Source: Bacteroidales bacterium UBA4073
GTDB taxonomy: Bacteria > Bacteroidota > Bacteroidia > Bacteroidales > Tenuifilaceae
Direction of reading: 5' to 3'
DNA: 5,886 bases
NCBI GenBank assembly: GCA_002383425.1
Contig: DFYV01000170.1
Coordinates: 2,382-8,267, forward strand
The translations under genes and the position numbers were made by a program. Position 1 is the first letter of the stretch; every line of letters begins with the position of its first letter. This document shows, in pieces, positions 1 to 5,855 of the stretch. The notes beneath the pieces are model-generated. The model did no database searches. It saw nothing but the letters and a program-made list of their open reading frames with translations, and had not been told where the DNA came from.

Positions 1-7
1 AGATATA

Positions 8-34
8 GATTGCTTCGCTTCGCTCGCAATGACG
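8..34. repeat. REP-like dispersed repeat, partial palindrome
   Basis: The stretch contains ATTGC, a 12-base spacer of TTCGC-type repeats, and GCAAT, followed by GACG, so its ends pair as a short imperfect stem (9-13 with 26-30). The motif (read in reverse as GTCATTGCGAG followed by GCGAAG repeats and CAATC) resembles a small intergenic repeat that I recall seeing dispersed in many bacterial genomes. That recognition is from memory and cannot be tested on one window. It lies in non-coding DNA close to the window edge, so the full element may extend to the left. Confidence 0.5.
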
Positions 35-101
35 AGAATACCTTTTTAGACTGGACTCATGATATTTTTTAAAGCTGAAACTTAGCTAGTGCTTTTTATT
101 A

Positions 102-155
102 GCAGAAGAGAGAGGTCATGTCCTCCTTTTTCTGCATTTTGAATTTTGAATTTTG
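102..155 (+). terminator. Probable rho-independent terminator of an upstream gene outside the window
   Basis: Bases 102-115 pair with 122-135 in a 14-position stem: GCAGAA with TTCTGC at the base and GAGG with CCTC at the top. There are two G-T pairs and one A-C mismatch, and the apical loop is TCATGT. On the plus strand the stem is followed by ATTTTGAATTTTG, a T-rich but interrupted tail. On the minus strand it is followed by TAATAAAAAG, which is not a terminator tail. The direction therefore fits a plus-strand gene ending left of the window. The interrupted T tract makes it weaker than a classical terminator, and a processed mRNA hairpin is an alternative. Confidence 0.5.
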
Positions 156-156
156 T
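136..156. repeat. Heptamer tandem repeat ATTTTGA, about three units
   Basis: Units at 136-142 and 143-149 are identical (ATTTTGA), and the third, 150-156, is ATTTTGT. The array directly follows the hairpin at 102-135, provides its T-rich tail, and also contains the TTTTG used as the upstream box of the promoter candidate. Tandem heptamers of this sort can change copy number by slippage. Three units are too few to tell a true repeat array from low-complexity AT-rich DNA. Confidence 0.5.
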
Positions 157-175
157 TGATTTTGTATTAGGTTTG
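144..175 (+). promoter_or_regulatory. Bacteroidota-type promoter candidate for the AI-2E family gene
   Basis: TTTTG at 144-148, a 19-base spacer, then TAGGTTTG at 168-175. This matches the known Bacteroidota sigma-factor consensus (TTTG or TTG near -33 and TAnnTTTG near -7, spacing about 19-21). Transcription would begin near 180-184, only a few bases before the ATG at 191. That supports ATG 191 over the upstream TTG at 146, which lies inside the promoter. The AT-rich setting makes chance matches possible. Confidence 0.45.
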
Positions 176-190
176 ATAAATTTTCTACCC

Positions 191-1294
191 ATGAACAAGC
201 TTGTGCGCTATATAATAATTGGATTCATTGTGGCGTTGGTTGCCTTCCTGGTGTGGTATTTTTCATCGATAGTAGCCTACATCCTTATATCGGCAGTACT
301 TAGCCTTATGGGAAAACCTATTGTTGATCTCATCTCAAAAATCAAAATTAAAAATTGGTCGCCTCCCCGATTCATTGGGGCAATCATAGCCCTGCTTACC
401 CTTTGGCTACTCTTTATCGCATTTTTCAGGGTAATGATACCCCTGGTAATTTCACAGTTCAACGAGTTAGGAACTATTGATGTACAGGCTCTGGTAGTTA
501 AGTTTGCCGAGCCAATTAATTCGATTCAACAGTTCATCCAAAACTATTTGCCTGCAAGTGCGCAAGGGTTTGTACTTCAAGATTTTCTTATAAGTAAGAT
601 CTCGGGTATTTTCACTGTATCAATGATAACAGATGCCTTTTCATCAACTGCAAATTTACTGGCTAACCTTTTCATAGCCTTGTTTTCCATAAGCTTTATC
701 ACCTTTTTTTTCCTTAAGGACGACACACTTTTTTTCAATAGCGTTATCCTGCTTTTCCCCGAAAAGTACGAGGCACAAATAACACGAGCGCTTATAAGCA
801 TTACTAAACTCCTGCGTCGTTACTTTATTGGCATTTTAATTGAAAGTACAGGGATAATGCTGCTCGATACCATTGGATTAAGCATTGTTGGGATACAATT
901 CCAAACTGCTATAGTAGTAAGCTTATTAGCAGGGATATTGAATGTTATTCCATACGTTGGACCGTTTATAGGTACAGTGCTGGGTACGCTAATTATAATG
1001 GCCACCCAGCTATACACCGGATTTCCTGACAATGTGCTCATATTTACCATTCTGGTGGTTGCGGCATTTTTATTCACTCAACTTATCGATAATGTAATTT
1101 TTCAACCCCTAATATATGGCACCAGCGTTAAGGCACATCCACTTGAAATTTTTATAGTTCTGCTCATTGCCGGTAATGTAGCCGGAATGCTTGGGATGTT
1201 ACTTGCCATTCCGAGTTATACTGTTTTACGGGTTATCGCCAAGGAATTTTTCAATAACTTTAGGGTTGTTCAAAAATTAACCGAAAAGATATAA
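191..1294 (+). CDS. AI-2E/PerM-family transporter (membrane protein)
   Basis: A 367-residue polytopic inner-membrane protein of the AI-2E transporter (PerM/TqsA) family. Strongly hydrophobic stretches lie at about residues 4-40, 62-88, 152-175, 212-236, 238-275, 282-300 and 316-345. Family hallmarks are the FFLKDD turn (173-178), NVIPYVGPFIG (251-261), QLIDNVIFQPLIYG (297-310), HPLEIFIVLLIAG (316-328) and GMLGMLLAIP (332-341). The amphipathic region 90-140 between the second and third hydrophobic blocks is also typical, and the length is normal. The family is named for one autoinducer-2 exporter, but other members act as ion antiporters, so the substrate here is unknown and quorum sensing should not be assumed. 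I chose ATG 191 because MNKLVRYIIIG is a typical family N-terminus and because the in-frame TTG at 146 lies within the candidate promoter and would add 15 residues. There is no clear Shine-Dalgarno. A 48-nt gap separates it from the next gene on the same strand. Confidence 0.9.
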   Translation: MNKLVRYIIIGFIVALVAFLVWYFSSIVAYILISAVLSLMGKPIVDLISKIKIKNWSPPRFIGAIIALLTLWLLFIAFFRVMIPLVISQFNELGTIDVQALVVKFAEPINSIQQFIQNYLPASAQGFVLQDFLISKISGIFTVSMITDAFSSTANLLANLFIALFSISFITFFFLKDDTLFFNSVILLFPEKYEAQITRALISITKLLRRYFIGILIESTGIMLLDTIGLSIVGIQFQTAIVVSLLAGILNVIPYVGPFIGTVLGTLIIMATQLYTGFPDNVLIFTILVVAAFLFTQLIDNVIFQPLIYGTSVKAHPLEIFIVLLIAGNVAGMLGMLLAIPSYTVLRVIAKEFFNNFRVVQKLTEKI

Positions 1295-1296
1295 AG

Positions 1297-1322
1297 TTGA
1301 AAATCGATTTTGCTTAACTTTA
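1297..1322 (+). promoter_or_regulatory. Weak promoter candidate with an internal 12-bp palindrome
   Basis: In the 48-nt gap before the sorting-domain gene, TAACTTTA (1315-1322) matches the Bacteroidota -7 consensus TAnnTTTG except for the last base, and TTG lies at 1297-1299. The spacer is only 15 bases, shorter than usual, which is the main weakness. Between them is the perfect palindrome AAAATCGATTTT (1300-1311), too short and A/T-rich to be a terminator. The next gene may have its own start site here, or it may be read through from the AI-2E family gene. Confidence 0.3.
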
Positions 1323-1342
1323 CCTAATAAACCCATTTAGCA

Positions 1343-2269
1343 ATGATTAGGAATTTACTAACCCTCATAGCATTTACCATTTCAACACTACTACCGGGTA
1401 TTGGCTTTGCCCAATGGTTCGAGGCCGATTCGGTTTTTACATGGAAGCTCATTGAAACTGCTAACATTGATAGCCTGTCAACCTTACAATTTATCCCAAG
1501 GTCAGATGTAACACCCACTAATTGGGATTTTGGCGATGGTGCTACCTCGAACGTTACCTTGCCTATACATACCTACAGCTATACAAGCTGGGACGATAGT
1601 GTTGATGTTACATTAAGCTATACCACTAACGGCCAAAGCCTAATATACACCCGTAGCATTCCAGTAAGTCCGGCTTTCTTTTTTATATCCTCTGACAGAA
1701 ATCTCGGACAATTAGCCACTTATAAAAAGGTGTTTATTAACCTTTACGGGATTCCTAACCATCCCGATTCTTTGGGAAATTTACGATTCCACTGGTTAGT
1801 AGATGATACTCCCATTTCTGATAATTATTTCGATGATGTCAACTTAGGGCAGTGGCCTAATATCTACTATACTTTTACTACAACAGGTGTTCACCAGGTT
1901 AAGCTCGAACTCAGCAATACAAGTAGTGGTGAAACTGCTGAATTTACCCATACCATCAGAATACAGCCCGATTTATCGAGTGGTAAAGTACCTCTGGAAA
2001 ATATACCCAATGTCTTTTCCCCAAACGCCGACGGATTAAATGATGAATTTACTATTCCCTCAAGCGGAACGGCATGGTTCGACATACGGATTTATACACG
2101 GTCAGGGGGGTTGATTTACAAAACAGAGTCGAGCGTTATACGTTGGGATGGAAAAAATGACAAAGGAACCGACATGCCCGAAGGCATTTACTACTATGTT
2201 ATTGAGGACCTAAGCAGACAATACCAAAATGTTAAAGGATTCGTTTACCTGTTCAGAGGGGAAAAGTAG
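1343..2269 (+). CDS. Secreted PKD/Ig-like protein with type B T9SS sorting domain
   Basis: A 308-residue exported protein. Residues 1-23 form a Sec signal peptide (MIRNLL, hydrophobic core, likely cut after GFA before Q24). A PKD-like domain follows, with the motif WDFGDG at 61-66 and HTYSY at 76-80. A second Ig/PKD-like beta domain spans about 110-208, ending in YYTFTTTGVHQVKLEL (175-190). The C-terminal about 87 residues are a gliding-motility-associated (CHU_C, type B) sorting domain: IPNVFSPNADGLNDEF (221-236), RWDGKNDKG (267-275), MPEGIYYYVIED (278-289) and GFVYLFR (299-305). By family knowledge, such proteins cross the outer membrane by the type IX secretion system and end up on the cell surface or outside; type B domains usually need a PorP/SprF-like partner, and none is in this window. 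At 308 residues it is much smaller than the adhesins that usually carry this domain, and no enzymatic domain is visible, so a binding, structural or accessory surface role is a guess. Its end overlaps the lipoprotein gene. Confidence 0.88.
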   Translation: MIRNLLTLIAFTISTLLPGIGFAQWFEADSVFTWKLIETANIDSLSTLQFIPRSDVTPTNWDFGDGATSNVTLPIHTYSYTSWDDSVDVTLSYTTNGQSLIYTRSIPVSPAFFFISSDRNLGQLATYKKVFINLYGIPNHPDSLGNLRFHWLVDDTPISDNYFDDVNLGQWPNIYYTFTTTGVHQVKLELSNTSSGETAEFTHTIRIQPDLSSGKVPLENIPNVFSPNADGLNDEFTIPSSGTAWFDIRIYTRSGGLIYKTESSVIRWDGKNDKGTDMPEGIYYYVIEDLSRQYQNVKGFVYLFRGEK

Positions 2270-2825
2270 TGCAGTAAAAATTAAACTTTCGATTGCACTA
2301 ACCGTACTGACGTTTTTAATGTCGTGCAACAGCATTGTTTTCGATAGCCCTCAACCCTTGGGGAGTGAAAGTGTAACGAACATCAGTAAAATGTTCCCCG
2401 GAGTTTACATCAGCTCCGATAGCGACAGCATCAGCATTTCTTCATCGGCCATTACCTTGAAAAGTAACAATGGGAGTACCGTTACCGGTAAATTAGGCAA
2501 AAACATTGACATTAAGGAGTATTCTAATGGATACGTTGTAAACCTTTCGGATAGTGTGAATAACAGACAAGTTTGGGTAGCATACATTTTCAAACTATAC
2601 AATGATACGCTCTGGATTAGCTATTCCGATTTTGGAACCGAAAAGCTGATGGAGTTTGAAAATCAAATTAGAACTATAGTGCCGTACGAGGTTATCAGGA
2701 ACAACGATGGTAGTTACCAAAGATTAATTCTTAAACCCCAAAAATTGGGTGACTTTGAAAAACTTGTAAATGCTGGCATTTTCAACAAAACAGTATCGTT
2801 AAGAATGGAAAAAGAGAAGCATTAG
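2229..2825 (+). CDS. Lipoprotein of unknown function
   Basis: A 198-residue predicted lipoprotein. The signal peptide has K17 and K19, a hydrophobic core at about 20-31 and a lipobox LMSC with the lipid-bearing Cys at 33. No run of acidic residues follows the Cys (CNSIVFDS), so the known Bacteroidota surface-export signal is not evident and a periplasm-facing anchor is more likely; this is inference. The mature part is polar and beta-strand-rich, with a serine-rich stretch (SDSDSISISSSAITL, 59-73). The SPQPLG segment at about 40-45 followed by FPGVY loosely recalls other uncharacterised Bacteroidota lipoproteins. I do not recognise a named family. ATG 2229 lies inside the upstream gene (41-nt overlap) and no other ATG, GTG or TTG lies between it and the signal peptide core. 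This gives an unusually long n-region of about 19 residues, including C8. The overlap implies co-transcription and probable translational coupling with the sorting-domain gene. Confidence 0.75.
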   Translation: MLKDSFTCSEGKSSAVKIKLSIALTVLTFLMSCNSIVFDSPQPLGSESVTNISKMFPGVYISSDSDSISISSSAITLKSNNGSTVTGKLGKNIDIKEYSNGYVVNLSDSVNNRQVWVAYIFKLYNDTLWISYSDFGTEKLMEFENQIRTIVPYEVIRNNDGSYQRLILKPQKLGDFEKLVNAGIFNKTVSLRMEKEKH

Positions 2826-2859
2826 AAGGGACGCACGGTCGTGCATTCTTACTAATGCT
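2803..2859 (-). terminator. Terminator hairpin between convergent genes (minus direction)
   Basis: An imperfect 42-nt palindrome spans 2818-2859. The outer arms AGCATTAG (2818-2825) and CTAATGCT (2852-2859) are perfect complements, the inner arms GCACG (2833-2837) and CGTGC (2840-2844) are also perfect, and partly paired bases with G-T pairs lie between. Read on the minus strand, it is followed at once by TCTCTTTTTCC, a T-rich tail, so it should end the minus-strand operon inside the 3' end of the lipoprotein gene. On the plus strand no T tract follows, so plus-strand termination here would be weak or depend on Rho. The outer arms include the TAG stop of the lipoprotein gene and the first base of the opposite stop. 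Confidence 0.6.
2828..2848. repeat. Degenerate REP-like palindrome core
   Basis: The left arm GGGACGCACGG followed by TCGTGC resembles one half of a short palindrome (GGGACGCACGG facing its complement) that I recall as dispersed between genes in Bacteroidota and other phyla. Here the right arm has decayed: where GTCCC would be expected, the sequence is ATTCT. The identification is from memory; only the imperfect symmetry is visible directly. Confidence 0.35.
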
Positions 2860-3455
2860 CACTGCTCTAACCAATTAAACCAAACCGTTTGGTCGATGTA
2901 GGGGATTCCATTTTTCTCACACGCCCTCATGGTATGACCTGTTCCACCGGTTTTGGGCTTTGCCAGGTCATCGTAAAAAATAGCAAGCGTTGCGGGTTGC
3001 AGCTTCGAGGTGCCAACAACCTTTACCGTATCGCGTAACAGGTAACGCGCTTTTACGGTAAAAGAATTATTGCCACACTGCAAGTAACTATTGATGAGTT
3101 GCGAGACGTTACTGCTATTCCTGGTATGGTAAATAACCATCGGCTCATTTGCTAAATCAATGTCGTCGAGCGAAATGGTATGAAACCCAAGGTTATTTTT
3201 TGCCCTATGCCCGCGGTAAGGAGTTATAACCTGCAGGCGCGAGGGATTAACCTGGGTAACGCCCTGCGAGAAGTAAAAATCGGCTCCACCTGCATTACCG
3301 CTACGAAAAATGATATGCATAGTTGAGCGGGCAAGCAATTTCCCAACCTCACTTAGTTTCCCTTGGTCAACGGGCGAAACGGCACGTTTACCCTCCAGCA
3401 GGATTACCGCGCCGGGTTTATCGTAAGTTGCAATAAATTGTTCGAATGTGTCCAT
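2859..3455 (-). CDS. SLOG/Rossmann-like predicted nucleotide-binding protein
   Basis: A 198-residue soluble protein without signal peptide or membrane segment, so cytoplasmic. The pattern suggests a SLOG/DprA-like Rossmann-type fold. An early beta strand runs into a charged G-x-R turn (AVILLEGKRAV, 16-26), then a helix (KLSEVGKLLAR). The motif FRSGNAGGADFYFSQGV (50-66) follows, like the RSGgAxGAD..F..G signature of these nucleotide-binding domains. Then come PYRGHR (79-84), a strand AIFYDD (158-163), and a C-terminal glycine-rich loop GGTGHT (170-175) leading to GIPYIDQTVWFNWL (183-196). The motifs are consistent with binding a nucleotide or related ligand; no catalytic activity can be assigned. 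By family knowledge, SLOG proteins sense or process nucleotide-derived ligands in varied settings, including stress, phage and defence contexts. It follows the permease gene by 7 nt, and an AAGGGG near the end of that gene could serve as a ribosome binding site about 10 nt before the ATG, so co-expression is likely. Its link to the exporter is unknown. Confidence 0.65.
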   Translation of the reverse strand: MDTFEQFIATYDKPGAVILLEGKRAVSPVDQGKLSEVGKLLARSTMHIIFRSGNAGGADFYFSQGVTQVNPSRLQVITPYRGHRAKNNLGFHTISLDDIDLANEPMVIYHTRNSSNVSQLINSYLQCGNNSFTVKARYLLRDTVKVVGTSKLQPATLAIFYDDLAKPKTGGTGHTMRACEKNGIPYIDQTVWFNWLEQ

Positions 3456-3462
3456 AAATCCG

Positions 3463-4812
3463 CTACCCCTTGTAGCTAATCCATTTTATCATTTCCTTCC
3501 AGGTGTACTTTTTACCGTACATCAGAATACCCACCCGGTAAATTTTGGCTGCAAGCCAGGTGGTAAGAATAAAAGTACCTACCAGCAAAATGGCTGAGAG
3601 AGCCAACTGCCATGCAGGAACCCCAAAGGGTAAACGGGTAAGCATGATAATGGGTGAAGTAAATGGTATCATTGAGAACCAGAATGCCAATGGGCCATCG
3701 GGTGATTTTATTCCGCTTATCATCACTATAATGGCAAGAATCAGGGGAAGGGTAATAGGAAGCGTGAGCTGCTGGGTATCGGTTACACTCTCAACAGCCG
3801 AACCTACCGCTGCAAACATGGCAGCGTACAACAGGTAGCCAAACAGGAAGTAAAAAATAAACCCACCAATCAGCAAAGGAAAGTTCTGGTTCTTGAGAGC
3901 ATTCAGAAAGCTCAAGCCCTCGCCGTTATCAAAAGCTGTTGCCTGTTCCTGTACCTGAGCTAACTGCGGGTCGGTTTGGGCTAAGGCCTGTACCTGGTCA
4001 GCGTTAGGCTTTGATGATAAATTTCCACCAATAATATTGATTCCCACCCCTGCGAGGGCTGCCGTCATTACCACCCAAATAAGAATTTGCAGTAAACTAA
4101 CCGAGGCCATCCCGAAAATTTTCCCCACCATCATCTGGAATGGTTTAACCGACGATACTATTACTTCAACCACACGGTTCGTTTTTTCCTCAACAACACC
4201 CTGCATCACCTGATTCCCGGTAATGAGAACCATCATATACATCATGAAACTCATGATATACGCAATGGCCATGGTAATTACAGTATTACTTTCCTTCTCC
4301 TCACCTGTCTGGCTAATTTTAATGGATTTAATTGAAATGTTTGTCTTAACATCGGCGAGAATATTATCCAGGTTATCGATATTGTATGACTTTAGCTTGC
4401 GCGATTCTATCTCTTTCTCAAGTGTATTCTCAATATGCTGCATCACATCAATAGCCGGTTGCTTTTGTGAGTACAAGGTAAAAGCAGGTTGAATGGCCGA
4501 AGCGGCACTATCGATAACCAGAAGTGCATAATAACCAGCCTTATCGAGCATTCCCTTTACCTGTTCGGCAGGGGTATCGGCAATGTAAACAACCTTTATG
4601 TATTGAGTTGATGGAATTACATCGGTAAACTGCTTTGAATTATCAACAACAGCTATGGTACGCACATCGGTTACCTCAAGCGATGCCAGATAGGTGGGCA
4701 AAATTGCAATGACAGCAAAGAATATTGGCGAGAGCAGTGTGGTGATTATAAAAGATTTTTTCCTGACCCTGGTCATGAACTCACGCTGCATTATAAGGAA
4801 TATCTTATTCAT
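3463..4812 (-). CDS. ABC-2 type permease, NatB-like
   Basis: A 449-residue inner-membrane permease of the ABC-2/NatB type. The N-terminus MNKIFLIMQREFMTRVRKKSF (a typical NatB-like start) leads into a first membrane segment (21-44). A large extracytoplasmic domain follows (about 45-175), and then a cluster of membrane segments (about 177-198, 232-262, 312-338, 349-368, 376-392, 401-424). The cytoplasmic loop GVVEEKTNRVVEVIVSSVKP (205-224) running into MMVGKIFG (227-234) is the family hallmark and the probable coupling site for the ATPase. Between the third and fourth segments lies a polar Q/A-rich stretch (about 264-305). The C-terminus is short and cytoplasmic with a basic tail. It should pair with the ATPase encoded 26 nt upstream to form an exporter. 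The namesake NatAB exports sodium ions, but relatives differ in substrate, so the cargo is unknown. No strong Shine-Dalgarno is seen; the leader is A/T-rich. The start fits the family N-terminus. Confidence 0.9.
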   Translation of the reverse strand: MNKIFLIMQREFMTRVRKKSFIITTLLSPIFFAVIAILPTYLASLEVTDVRTIAVVDNSKQFTDVIPSTQYIKVVYIADTPAEQVKGMLDKAGYYALLVIDSAASAIQPAFTLYSQKQPAIDVMQHIENTLEKEIESRKLKSYNIDNLDNILADVKTNISIKSIKISQTGEEKESNTVITMAIAYIMSFMMYMMVLITGNQVMQGVVEEKTNRVVEVIVSSVKPFQMMVGKIFGMASVSLLQILIWVVMTAALAGVGINIIGGNLSSKPNADQVQALAQTDPQLAQVQEQATAFDNGEGLSFLNALKNQNFPLLIGGFIFYFLFGYLLYAAMFAAVGSAVESVTDTQQLTLPITLPLILAIIVMISGIKSPDGPLAFWFSMIPFTSPIIMLTRLPFGVPAWQLALSAILLVGTFILTTWLAAKIYRVGILMYGKKYTWKEMIKWISYKG

Positions 4813-4838
4813 ATAATTCTTATTTAATATTTTGAAAG

Positions 4839-5780
4839 CTAACTATTTGCAATGCCATGTTTCAGGTTATACTCCTGCACCACCTGAATAAAGATATCGT
4901 GCATGCTTGGCACAATGGGGTTGAACGATACAATCTGAACAGCTGGAAGCAGATGCTGCAATAGGGCATTTGCATCGGATTGCGAGGTTAACCTAACCTG
5001 AACCCTGGGCAGGGAATTCTCCGTGTCAATTTTAATCAGCTCATACCTGCCATCGAGTATTTGCTTTAAGGCATCGGTTTCGCCGCGAAAAGCCACTTCA
5101 AAGACATTACTGCCATAACTCTGCCTAACCTCATCGATTTGTCCGCTGAGGATATTACGCGACTTGTTGATAAGGGTGATATGGTCGCAAAGCTCTTCGA
5201 CTGATGCCATGTTGTGGGTTGAAAAAATAATTGTAGTGCCTTTACGCTTTAGCTCAAGGATTTCGTCCTTAACCAGCTGAACATTAATGGGGTCGAACCC
5301 GCTAAAAGGCTCATCAAAAATAAGCAGTTCGGGTTCATGGATTATGGTAACCATGAACTGAACCTTCTGTGCCATACCCTTTGAAAGCTCCTCAATTTTT
5401 TTATCCCACCAAACTTGAATTTCGAATTTTTCAAACCAGAACTTGAGGCGTTTCATGGCTTCGGTACGGCTAAGCCCCTTGAGTTGAGCAAGGAAAAGGG
5501 CTTGCTCGCCCACCTTCATCTTTTTGTATAACCCCCGTTCTTCGGGAAGGTAACCAATCCGGTAAATATCGTTGGGTTGCAGATGCCGTCCATCAAAAAA
5601 TACTTCCCCCTTATCGGGTCCAGTAATCTGATTAATAATTCGGATAAGGGTTGTTTTCCCCGCACCGTTTGGCCCCAAAAGTCCGTAAATGCAGCCACGA
5701 GGCACTGATATGCTTACATCTTCCAAAGCCAGATGGTTGGAAAAACGCTTTTCTATTCCTTTTGTTTCTAATAGGTACAT
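4839..5780 (-). CDS. ABC transporter ATP-binding protein, NatA-like
   Basis: A 313-residue cytoplasmic ATPase subunit. It has a Walker A motif GPNGAGKT (36-43), a Q-loop-region segment GYLPEERGLY (76-85), a signature LSKGMAQKVQF (132-142), a Walker B LLIFDEP (152-158), a D-loop SGFDP (160-164) and an H-loop histidine H189 in FSTHN. All catalytic elements are present. The signature is LSKGM rather than LSGGQ, and the Q-loop has no glutamine; both are usual for this NatA-like subfamily. The C-terminal region (about 225-305) matches the DUF4162-type extension found on such ATPases. It should drive the permease encoded 26 nt downstream. It is the first gene of a minus-strand operon and has a well-formed promoter upstream. 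ATG 5780 starts the typical MYLLETKGIEKRF beginning; only a weak, A-rich AGAAG lies before it. Confidence 0.93.
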   Translation of the reverse strand: MYLLETKGIEKRFSNHLALEDVSISVPRGCIYGLLGPNGAGKTTLIRIINQITGPDKGEVFFDGRHLQPNDIYRIGYLPEERGLYKKMKVGEQALFLAQLKGLSRTEAMKRLKFWFEKFEIQVWWDKKIEELSKGMAQKVQFMVTIIHEPELLIFDEPFSGFDPINVQLVKDEILELKRKGTTIIFSTHNMASVEELCDHITLINKSRNILSGQIDEVRQSYGSNVFEVAFRGETDALKQILDGRYELIKIDTENSLPRVQVRLTSQSDANALLQHLLPAVQIVSFNPIVPSMHDIFIQVVQEYNLKHGIANS

Positions 5781-5802
5781 AGATAATTCTTCTATTTTAG
5801 GT

Positions 5803-5818
5803 TAATCGTTTCTGATTA
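5803..5818. promoter_or_regulatory. Short inverted repeat near the predicted start of transcription
   Basis: TAATC (5803-5807) and GATTA (5814-5818) form a 5-bp inverted repeat around a 6-base spacer. It lies just downstream of the minus-strand -7 box, at about the predicted +1 of the ATPase operon. It could be a repressor site or a small leader hairpin, but a 5-bp A/T-rich match is common by chance. Confidence 0.2.
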
Positions 5819-5824
5819 GAGTTG

Positions 5825-5855
5825 TAAAGATAAGAAGTTGAAATTTCTCTGCAAA
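5825..5855 (-). promoter_or_regulatory. Bacteroidota-type promoter of the ABC exporter operon
   Basis: On the minus strand, TTTG (5855-5852) is followed by a 19-base spacer and TATCTTTA (5832-5825). This is the known phylum arrangement, with one mismatch at the last base of TAnnTTTG. Transcription would start near 5818, leaving a leader of roughly 38 nt before the ATG at 5780. The rest of the right-hand 106 bp of the window shows no supportable gene. Confidence 0.6.

Noticed and set aside
146..190. TTG start at 146 adding 15 residues to the AI-2E family protein
   Set aside because: It lies inside the heptamer repeat and promoter candidate, and the family N-terminus fits ATG 191 better.
820..1077. 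Open frame of 85 codons antisense to the AI-2E family gene
   Set aside because: It falls in the conserved coding part of the transporter, with no start signal and no family-like motif.
191..1294. Role in autoinducer-2 quorum sensing
   Set aside because: The family name comes from one member; sequence alone does not show the substrate, and no lux-type genes are nearby.
3545..3838. Open frame of 97 codons on the plus strand inside the permease gene
   Set aside because: It lies wholly within a well-conserved ABC-2 permease on the other strand and its product has no recognisable features.
4223..4492. Open frame of 89 codons on the plus strand, hydrophobic at its start
   Set aside because: The hydrophobic residues mirror the membrane segment coded on the opposite strand of the permease gene.
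4839..5780. Degenerate or inactive ABC ATPase because of LSKGM and the missing Q-loop glutamine
   Set aside because: Walker A, Walker B, D-loop and H-loop are intact, and both changes are usual for the NatA-like subfamily.
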